Of a stretch of 64,000 bases of DNA, positions 27,201 through 39,200 are shown in pieces. The notes below the pieces were generated by a model. That model was not told the DNA's origin. It made no database searches and worked only from the letters and a program-made list of their open reading frames with translations. The stretch comes from Siphonodentalium dalli (taxonomy: Eukaryota > Mollusca > Scaphopoda > Gadilida > Siphonodentaliidae), in contig CP136062.1 in NCBI GenBank assembly GCA_032622095.1, positions 143,672,351 through 143,736,350 on the forward strand. Direction: 5' to 3'. Within the stretch, counting starts at the first letter, position 1, and each line of letters begins with the position of its first letter. The position numbers and the translations under genes were made by a program.

Positions 27201-30200
27201 ATTCTCTTATTTATGCGATCTCTCACGGGGAGCCTCGCATATATAAGATAATGCATTGGCTTACAATTAGGTCAATATTAATTGGCCAATGTATTATCTT
27301 ATATACGCGAGGCTCTCTATGGGAGACTCGCATATATAAGAGAATGCATTGGCATATGGTTTTCGCAAAATTTCAGGAAGCTCCAGTCATGGAATTAGGG
27401 TAAAAACCATAAATGTCTCAAATATCGCATAATGGCACGAGTCTTTGGTTTCTTGTAAATCCATGTTATAATATTTAAAGTCACGTGGTTTCTGATAAAT
27501 CCATTGTGAGAATATTTAAAGTCACGTGGTTTCTTTTAATCCAATGCTGTGAATTAGTGTAAACAATATTTAATCCATATTATTCATACAGTAATTATAA
27601 CATAATAACAAGTTATGGTATGGAGGGGATTCGACAGCAAGCTTATAGCTTATATGTGTCGTCTCCGATTACGGTGTGACCGAGCCCACGTCGTGAGTAT
27701 GTGAGTATGCTTGAATTAAGTGCGATGTATTTCAGACAATTTGATGTTCACAGTTCGCGTTTATTTTGTTTTTGTCTCGCATCAACTCACGCAGTGGGCT
27801 CGTTCTATAGGTGTGTCGATATTAAGTTTTATGGAATAAACGGTTTAAGTGAGACTGAGAGTTGGTATTAATAATAGTTGCTGTTAGACAAGTTAATATC
27901 AGATCAGTGGGAGAAAAAGGGAGAATTAGATATTAATGTTTCAGAAGAGAATTTAAAGATATGTGGACAATCTGATGTAGACAGAATTATTTTTGATGAG
28001 CTGACCTATAGCATCTGAGCCGACGTCGCACCACGGTGACAGTTCACAATGAAATCGAACTGTGATCAGGTTATAAACTAGCTCATTGTTGCATATCTTC
28101 CGATTTGATTTGGTTCATTATGATGCTGTGAATTACAAAATGTTCTGATAAATCATGTGTATATAGTTCCTGATATAATCCAGTGATTCTTTATGTGTAT
28201 TCCATGCAATGGCGTGTAGTTCCATAAAATGTATATAAAGTTATACGGTATAGACCATATTGTATGTTGAACTCCTATATATATACATGTATCTTATATT
28301 TCGTTTGATGTAGAATCCATGTATATTCCGTATACTGGCTCTGAATCCCATATTTGGGACCATCTCCGAGTTTTTGGAGAGAAGTGATATTTTAATATTC
28401 TGGCTCTGTTTTGAGTACAAGAGGACTGATCATCACATCACTGATGGAATGTCTGGAAAGTTTGTGTTGCAGTTTATCACTGCATGCTCTTCATAATATT
28501 TAAATCATGGTTTCAAATCTCAGCTCATGCCGTTATACAACTCGTGTGGTCCTCCAGTCCTCCTTTTGTGTACACTAACTGCATAATATCTCGCCAATTC
28601 CTTAACTTTCCCGACCCCTGTAATATTGTCTTGTCATACAGAATCCTGAAAAAATGAAGATTTTAAATTAATTAATTAAACACTAGTGAAAATATCTGAA
28701 AAGCAAACAGCAACTTAGATCATCCTTATATAGCGATCACATTATAAACCGCTTAAACCTAATGCAGGGAACATTGAATTGATTAATACATGGGAGAATT
28801 CCATCATTGTAAGAGACGCAAATCAAAATCGCTCACCAATGTCACTTAAATCATGCAATCGCGAGCTTGGACATTCACCAACCTGTACGTGCAAGGCAGA
28901 TACATAATATACGGCCAGTATTGATTTTAGAATAAAGGGTTTGAAATTTTGTTTTACCACTGGTGAGACCAGCCCCCAAAACGGATTCTATATTCTTGCA
29001 AATTAAAAAGATACACGCGTTACTGAGAGAGTTTGAGATATTCACATATACAATATATCCTTTTCATTTCTATACAGATCGATTATATCTGCATTACTTA
29101 TTGCTGATACCATAGAGATAAACTTACCTCAATTTCACGATACCACAAAATCCAAGAAGACTGTTATTCTATGAAGAATTCATTGAACATTGAGTTCTAA
29201 ACATCACAGACAAGTAGATACAGTAAACAGACACAGTGCAGAGTGTGACTTAAATGAGGCCAAAATTAACTGGCTTTCCATGCATGGTAACTTATCACAA
29301 ATGCTATTCCATCCAAAAGTAATTGAATTCTACCATATCAATGATATTGTATTACACACAGCAGACTATTTGATAGATAAATCACAGCATGATACATGCC
29401 TGCATGGGAAGTCGCTCTTGCGTAGTCATAAACACTGGCGTTTTTAAATATACAACAACATATAAACGCCAGTGTTTATATACCATACACAACAAGTGCA
29501 ATTAGGCATACATATGTGTCTAAGCAAAGTTATTACCACATATATTTATTTTAAAGTTAATTTGTAGTTGAATAAATAATAAATTGGACTTGACAATTGT
29601 TTTCGGATTTTAAGTTACAGTGCTGCACTGCCGAAGATAATAATGTAACTGTTTAAAATATGTCGAGTGTTTTATTATAAACACTAGTGATTTCATATTT
29701 TACAAATAAAAACACATAATCCGTATATTTATAAACTCTACCGATTTTAATAAAACACGTGACACGTTTATATATCTTCAAATTGTTAAGAGTGTTGTTA
29801 TGTTCCGTGATGTGTAGAGTGTGGACGTGGATTCGTTTGTAAGCCTAAATGGCTTATATATATTATATATTAACATGTGACCATTCTCTCTCCAATCGCA
29901 GCATATGATTACTTTGGCAGATGGTCAGATGTCATATCGCCCGGTATCGTCGTGGACACCACGCCGCCCACCATCGGGACGCTGTTAGTGGATAACGTCG
30001 GACCTCTGGGCGTTGTTGCTGCCAATTCACTAATAACTATTTACTGGGATGGAGTCGGTGATACCGAGAGCGGAGTAGATACCATGGTGCTAATGATTGG
30101 TTCATCTCGCGGCAGTGATGATGTTGTTACCAAGCAACTTGTTGATGGTGGAGCCATCGACATAAACCCAGGTGGTTTCCTCGACGGACACACATACTAC

Positions 30201-33200
30201 GCTACTTTGACGGTTAGTTCATGTAATTTGTGCTAAATGTCTATATAATTATATGCCTGCACATCTTTGGTCGCTCATACGGTTATCAGAAGATTGGATT
30301 ATACATCTTCGCACAAGTTTCGTATGCTACACGTTGGATAAAACTTCTAAACGGTCTGGCGTGTACGTGTAGGCCAAGTGACCATACGAGTCCGGTGATA
30401 TCCGCTGGTAATGACAACATACGTTACAAGTTACATGAACTCACGACTGAACTTACATATTATCAAAAAACAACGTAGGGTAAACACCTGGGACATGTAG
30501 TAGACATATGTCACGTAGAGTGTTTTAGGTTGATGATCTAATATTGTATTCTATAGAAATCGTATTCACCTGGGACATGTAGTAGAGATATGTCACGTGG
30601 AGTGTTTTAAAAGATAGGTTAATGATCTCAAGTTGTGTTATATAGAAATCGAATTTTTTTCTCGCGGAAAAATCGGGAAACATTATTTCCTACTGACAAA
30701 AGCTCCTTGACTGGTCCTTTAGCTCGGAACTATTAGTTTATAACCATGAATCAATATAGAAATATAGAAAGTATAGGGAAGTGATTTGGCATTTTTCATT
30801 TTCCAATTTAGAGGTTATAGTTACTGTATATGTTAAACTCGGACACATTGTATGTCGCGTGATATTTTCAGGCAACAAATGCTGCGGGATTGTGTATGAC
30901 TCGACATTCAGATGGGTTTCGTGTGGATGGAACGCCACCCTTCGCCGGAGTTGTCCTAGATATGGATGGAGAAAGTGATGTAAGTGGAATAATGAGGCAT
31001 AACATTAGTCATACTAGCCGCGATTAGTGCAAACGTGTCTTTATTTGGAACCACAACTAAGATAATATGATGCCAATGATGCATCATCATGCATGCATCT
31101 CCACGCGAAGTCGTGTCCAGCTAAGGGACGTTTCCACTATCAAATCGTTCATATATATGCAATAGTGAAAACGTACATGCACATGGGTCACAATTTATAC
31201 ATTTAGTATTAGCAGGTCTTCACACGTATAGGGTCGAAAGTATATTAAATCAGTCCACAATGCTTAAACATCACATCATACATGCTAAGTCATTTTCAGG
31301 GGCTCACATTGGGTGGATATAAAAAAAACCACGACGCAAATGGCCATATAAGGAATCTATACACATTGACAAGAAGTACACCCCTTTATTGTTGTCGTGT
31401 CAGGGAAAATATAACAACGAACTGTTCATGCTCTTTTTTTGATAATTTCTTTGTGGCTAAAGCGATGTTAACCCCCTAATTAAATGAACAGACAAGCAAT
31501 GATAATTTCTTACACTTCAATTCTCAAACATATGTTAAGTTTAAGAGTATTTCAAGTTTCTACATGTATTACTTATTACCCGAAACTTGATAACGGGAAC
31601 ATAATGAACGTAATGAGTGTAGTACATTCAATAAAAGATACATCTTGCTCATTCGCTCGTCGATCGCCGGTCGGATCGGGTCGTCTTTGGATCTTTCCAC
31701 GGACTTAGCCCGACGGTGATTGACGTGACACGTCGGTTGATTATGCGTTCTCCTCATACTACTGCACGCGGGATCTGCCTTGAACTGGACTATCCAACGT
31801 GAATGTACCCGCGTGCATGTCTTGTTTGTATACGCCCTTTTGAAAAAAAGGCCGTATTATAGTATTGGTCTGTCCGCCGGGCGTCCGTCCGTTAACCTGT
31901 TGTCCGGATGATAACTTTAGTTAGAGTGAACCAAAATTAGTAAAATTTGGTATGTGGGTTTATTAGCCGAAAAGTAAGTTCAAGTTCGAATTTGGGTTCC
32001 GCCCACCAATTTTCACCGGAGTTATGCCCCTTATTTAACGTTTTTTGACTTAGAAAATCCTTGAAATTTGTTGTCCGGATGATAACATTAGTATAGTTTA
32101 TCGGAATGAATCCAAATTTGGTATATTACTTTCTCCCACCAAAACACAGGTCAAGTTCGAACTTGGGTTCTGTCCGACCATTTTTGGCAGAGTTATGCCC
32201 CTTTTTCGACTCAGAAAATTCAGTTTTTCTTATGTTTTTTGGTTTCCGGATGATAACTCGATTTTGGAATGTTTATACGCAAAACCCGTTTTTTTGTGGA
32301 TTACATATATCAAAATACAGCTCAAGTCCGAATTTCGTTTTATTCCGATAATTTTTGCGAGAGTTATGGCCCCTTTTTTTATGTAATTTGACTTAGAAAA
32401 TCCCCGAAATTTGTTGTCCGGATGATAACTTTAGTTAGAGTGAACCGATTTCAATCAAATTTGGTATGTGGGTTTATTAGGAGAAAAGACAGCTCAAGTT
32501 CGAATGTGGGTTCCGTCCGCCAATTTTCACCGGAGTTATGCCCCTTATTTAACGTAATTTGACTTAGAAAATCCCTGAAATTTGTTTGTCCGGATGATAA
32601 CTTTACTAGAGCTTATCGGATTCAATGATAATTTGGTATATTACTTTCTCCCACCAAAACACAGGTCAAGTTCAAATTTGAGTTCCGTCCGCCAATTTTT
32701 ACCAGAGTTATGCCCCTTTTTTTTACCAGTTTCCACTGACCCAAGAGAGGGCGTATATTGCACGCCCAGCGTAGCTCTTGTTGGATTATCAGGTCAAACC
32801 TTGTGGCCCGATACCGTCTCAAGCTCATGGGACAAAGCCATGTGCTACATATGCGACCGTAAAGAGGAGGAAGAACCCTTCACATCGTCGCAGGGATACA
32901 GTAATGGTGGCTATATAGATGGAGAGAGAGGCGACGTGATGGACCCCCATATCCCTCTCCCCACTCACCTATACATACAGAGTTGACTATCCCGGAGCAG
33001 AAACACCTATCTGAAGACCAGATAGCAGAAGTCCAATTAAAGACAGATCGATGCAACGTATAGCAAGTTCGATGGACCCACAAAAGCAAGCGAAGAATGG
33101 TACAAAGAAAGAGCAAAAATGGCAAAAACTTCAGCTGACAACAACACCTCACCATCAATCGAACAACTACCAAAAACAAAAAAGAAAGAAAGAAAATTTA

Positions 33201-36200
33201 TCATTATAATCTAATCACGGTAGCCCATATGTATGTCTTTTATTACTATTACAAATTAAAGGCATACCATGAGGCTGACGAGGAGTTGCAGTCGGTCTTT
33301 CCGAGCATCCCGCCCCCCCCCCAAACAACAAATTCCAGATACATCTAGCTTATTCTCCATTCGCTTCACACCGGAATGCCGCCATGTTGGCATAAACAAT
33401 TTGTGGACACCTTGAACAAAACTAAAGTAAGGGTGTGTTTGGTGTTTGTTACAGGGCGACGTAGACTACCAGAAGATCCATGGCGAGATTATTGTTGGTA
33501 TCAGTGGTTGCTCTGACACCCATTCAGGAGTTTACGAATACATCGTATGTCTGGGTACAATACAAGGCGAGTGTGACGAACAGGGATGGCGAAATATACA
33601 CAAAACTGACAGTAAGTCTATTTTATCTATATATGGAGCCTTGTATTCATTATGAGGCGACGATTTGATGTGTATCGCAGTGTATCCTCAAACGCCTAAC
33701 GATAAAGAGCGCTCCTCTTATCTTTTCCTAACATATAGATAATGTGTGTAAACGTTTCACAAGTATTTTCAATATTTGTAAAATAAAAACAATCATATAT
33801 ATTATATTCAAACATACCCATACATGTCAATATTCGTAAGCGTCTATTCAAGTACATATAGTTTGTAAATATATGTATAATACAAAACTTCATAGATTAT
33901 ACTCAAACAGAAGCATCATTTTATTAAATGGAATTGGCAATATTTATTGCCCGTATTCATGAGAATATCTGTCTGTTCCAGGATATACGTTCAAGGGTCA
34001 TTTCAGCACCGGAGTGGCGTACTACACAACAGTGAAGTGCTGTAACGGCGCGGGACTCTGCACGGCCATGACGTCAGATGGTGTAACTATCGACTCATCG
34101 CCTCCAATTGCTGGAGTAATCAACATGGGTCTGATTAATGAACATCAGAGATACTGGGCTCAAAGGTACAAGTCCATGTTTAACCCTTTCCACACTAAAG
34201 TATCCAGTATTAGTCGATACCTTATTTATCTACCACAACATCTCATACCAGCATTGGTGAAATTTAGGACAGCAAACCATAGACTGCCAAACGAGCTATC
34301 AAGATGGCGAAAACACGAGAGTTTACTTGCAAAATGTGCGGTTCCGAAATATGTGACGAGTATCATATTCTCTTGATCTGCGATAATTTGGTCACACTCA
34401 GGAGAAAATACATCCATGACTATTACTGGCTAAATCCTTCATTAGAAAAGTTTTATGGACTCCTTGCGATTGAAAATATATCAATATTGAAGAACGTAAG
34501 CATTTATTTGAAACATGCTTTTAAAGAATACAACTAAGATAGTACACTGATCTATAGAGTTATCCATGTGAATTTATATACACGTATTTCCGTATACAGT
34601 ATGCATATGATATATTTATATAAGTATTACATACAATTTATTATGTATGGATATGAAATTCTGATGAAAATGTTATTCATACCAATGTACATAGTGTATA
34701 TATGTTATTATGCATGTTCCACATTAATTTGTGGCTTTTCGCATTAAACTCATTCATTCATCATTGATGAGTCGTTATCCAATAGGAAATGTTCAGATGA
34801 TAATTTCAATACGACTATCGTTTGTTGTACTTATTATCCAAACAGTTCCCTCAATAAATGGGGCTCTTTCTGCACTTATATTTGCTGCACTCTATTTTTC
34901 TGTCGTCTATTTTGTTTTTGCACTTTAACATCCCTACACATGAATAATATACCATTCCAATGTACACTTTTTAACTGACATGCATGTATATATAATTATG
35001 TGTAATCCCATATTAAGCGAGTATGAGTTAAGAGCTTTAATACAAAATATAATCTACCCGTGACAACTTGTATAGGGACATATCAAAGGATAGACTCGAT
35101 AAAAGTTATGTTTCCTGTTTACTGTGGCCAGGTGATAACAAGATAGAGGAAATTGGCAATTTCATATAATTAAATCAGACACCAACTAATTATCACTCAG
35201 CATATCATTGGTCTACATGTATCTATACTAATATATTGACAGACGCAGCAGCTGTTAAATCGGACAGAACTCATATATATATATATATATTTCCACCAAT
35301 GGTGGGGGAACTCAATTAAACTTTAACACTACATGTAAGTTAACACCTTAACAATCATTTGTAGTGCATGTGAATTGCGATGTCGTGAAATGTGGCCGCA
35401 TCCATGACACTTGGTGCGAGTGGATGTTCTTTCAAACTTGTCAGCTGACACGGGTTCTCTAAAGTAGGAGAAACAAACCAGCATTGAAGACGAGTGACAA
35501 ACGATGAGAGGTTGACAACTAACGTTATTAATGCACATTTACTTCTACTATATTTCTTATACGCCTGAGACAATATTCCAACCATATATAGCGTGATTTC
35601 CAATCATAAAAGTGTCGGGGGAAACATGGTACATCTTTCCATTATATTCTAGAAATAAACAAGATAAGGACGTAAGTCGCGTGATAATAAACAAGATATA
35701 ATTCCGGTCAGTTGCCGGGCCGGAGGGCCGATAATGAACAAAGGTTCTCGTTATCGGCCATATGCCCGGTGTTTGGTAAAAATACACTATTTGGAACGCT
35801 GGTAAAAACGCTAGTAATGGCCTAGATAACGTCGTATAAAGTGGTAATAATTAAGAATTAACATGATAATATTAATATGAATAAGATTAATTAAAACTGT
35901 TTGTTCATTATTTCTAGGGACCACGTTGCCATCCACTGGCTAGGATTCCATGATCCACAAAGTGACATTCAGACTTACTATGTATGCTTGGGAAGTGAGC
36001 CTTACGCATGTGACATTGAACCACCAGCTCATACTTATCAAACAAGCCGGTTATGGTCCGGATTAGACATTCCTGTCGGAATCAAACTATATGCTTCACT
36101 GAACGCGACCAATAACATCGACCTGACTACGGAATCGACATCCGACTTCTTCGTGGTGGATGCGACATCCCCAGCACTTATACTGAGGCCAACTTGGATC

Positions 36201-39200
36201 CACCCAGATCTTAAATCGAGTGGAGATTATACTCTGCAAAGCGACAACACTGAATTGATGTTAAAATGGAAATTTATTGATAACGCAAGTCCGGTCGTCC
36301 GACACGTCATCCGCATTGTGACTTATGACGACGCCCACGTGGCGAATCATGATACATCGTTCGGAAACGTAGACAACATCACACTTCTCTTCAATAAAGA
36401 CGAACTTCGTTCTGGTGACAAATACATAGCCATAGTTACGAGCTGCAACGCCGCTGGACTATGTACTTCTGCGTCCAGTGTTCCACTATTAGTTGACTCC
36501 ACGCCGCCGCATATGGGTAACATCGTTGGTCCGATCACCTTCACAAACGGGGCCCATGGGTCATCGATGGTTGTTACTTGGGAGGACTTCACAGACCCGG
36601 AGAGCGAGATTGTTAAATTTGCTATCAGCGTTGGCGAGACATATAGCGGCCGAGAACATTTGGACTCGCACAGCATCACGAACAACGTAGCAAATCCCGT
36701 GAATAACGTGATCTTAAAACTTCCCGTAAATATAACTAATGGACAGAGTGTCCTTGTCTCGGTTGCTGCTATGAATGGGGTTGGTATGATGGGTGACATC
36801 AGAAGAGTAACAACAGTAGCAACTATGACTGGCGGAGATTCGGGCATCCTGACAATCGAAACTCACTCATGCTCGGTCCACTACTGTACCAAGGAGTGTA
36901 CGTGTGCAATCATGGGCGCAGTTTGTCACGAGGTGGACACCCCGTGGTCGTGTCAGCAGAGAAATTCTTCGGGGAGTTTCCTCGTGCAATTCCGATTTGG
37001 GTCAAACAGAATCAGTGCTCGTGCATCAACAAGGTGTTTCACTGCGTTATGGGCGGATCAGCTCGGCGTGCCAACCGTGCTAAGATACGAATGGACTATT
37101 GGGTTGGAAGGTGGACGTCATGGGGAATCGATATATGACGAATCTGTCGAAGGTGTTTGGCAAGATGCGGGGAGCGAACAAAACATCACCCATTGTTTCA
37201 AAGACGGGAAGCGATTTACACATGGGCGTAGATATGTGTTCCGCGTCCGGACATGGTTCTCCGAGTCCGAATATGAGATCTCTGAGTCAAATTATGTGGT
37301 CATCGACACAACGGTACCAGCTGTGCGGCGTGGCGCACGGATACACGAAAGCGTTGACCAGTGCACTTCTGATACAGAATACATTAGAGATACTGACCAC
37401 ATACATATATGTTGGAAGAGCGTCTTCTCTGAAAAGCAGAGTATAATCTAGATGTACAGACTTTCGTGTGGGACGACAGAAATGGGTATGTTATCTCCCC
37501 GTTAACCACTATGATTCACTATTTGGTAGAAAATGTACATGTTGATTCTGAAACTGTAACCGCAGAACACATTAAATAATATCGCTAATACATGTATATG
37601 GATCAAAATTTCACTCAAATACACCAGTCAGTCTTTTCGGTTCTGTTTGTGACGTTTGTATGTCCTTAATTATGTTTTATTTATCTATATCTACGCATAT
37701 TTGCAACTTATTATGATTCAAGATTATCAATGACTCCAGTCACATTTAGAAACAGATGAGGCTTGACTTTTCGTTACAAACCTCTACGAACCTTATCCAG
37801 TATAACGATATTCTTTTGCGGATTTTTTTGAATCTCATGACCCCATTCTCTTAAAAGCTGAGGTATCGAAATTAATCGCCTATATTATGTAGGTATTATT
37901 TTAAGGGACTGCGGTCTTGATTAACCCCTTAATTTTTCCATTTGCACTTTAACACACATGTCTCACTTTCGCAGCTGATGACATTATGCCACCTATGGAT
38001 ATCGGATTGGAAACCACCTTCACATTGAATACCACGGATTTGGTTCCTGGTGTGAGATACTACTGCAAAGTATCGGCAACCAATATTGTTGGACTGACTA
38101 CTTCGTTGACAAGCGATGGGTTCATCATAGATAACGAGCCGCCATCTGTTGGGGAAGTCTTCAACACGATGAGGTTCCGTAACATTAAAGCACAATCCCA
38201 GTTGGATCATGTCGGTGCATCATGGCGAGGATTCGACGACCGTCATTCATACATCGTTCGCTATTTCGTAGCGCTGGTTTCAGGGGATGAACAACTTCCG
38301 TCAAATTACCATGATGTTGGTCTAAGAACAATGTTCGCGATAGACAATATTACCCTTGCTATCTCAGACAGACTGGCCGTGGTAGTAAAAGCCTGTGATG
38401 CCGCTGGCCTATGCTCACCATCTGTTCGGAGTCCTTTCCTGACGATTGACAACACTCCTCCAAAAGCTCGCATATGCGTGTCATATGTGGAAGAAAACAT
38501 CACGCTAATAGTGGAGGAAAACGAATTGGAAGACACGTCAGTCCGTGTTCGTTTCTATCCGGAGCCGAATGTTGGTGATGGGATTAATTTACATCGGTTG
38601 GTTGTTAACACCCAAACTGAGGAACATGTCTACGGATCTGTTGTGGTCAGCGGAACTCACACGAACTTACACTTCGCTCGTACGCACAAAGGTGTGCAGA
38701 GTGCACGTTTACTTTTGAATACAGAACACCAAGAATTCCGAGATTTGCAAATAATAATACAGAGCCGCATCGACCCTACTGCTGTATCAGTGGTTGCATC
38801 AAAATGCATTCAGATTAATGGAAATGCAAGTTCCTCAGCTTTGAATGCGCGACAAGTTACACACGATAAGTTACTTGTGTCGGTCTCTGTCTCAGATAGT
38901 GACAGCTCAGTGTATGATGTAAATATAGGAGCTGGAACGACAGTGGGTGGATACCAGGTAATGGCATTAACATATATTCATCACCATGGACACCACGTCA
39001 TACCATTCAACTTACCACACGGTACGCCGGTGTACGTCATCGCGTCAGTAGAGAACTTCGCAGGTCTTTCGTCGGTGTTCAGACAAGGTCCAATCATCGT
39101 GGACAAAACGATTCCTCTGATCTCTTACAATGAGTCTACCTTGATTTACACAAAAGCATGTTCCGAATTTTTCGACAACACTACATTTAACGGTACGCTG

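Noticed and set aside
36347-36847. 166-codon minus-strand ORF
   Set aside because: Antisense shadow of gene A exon 13, whose + frame carries the module motifs.
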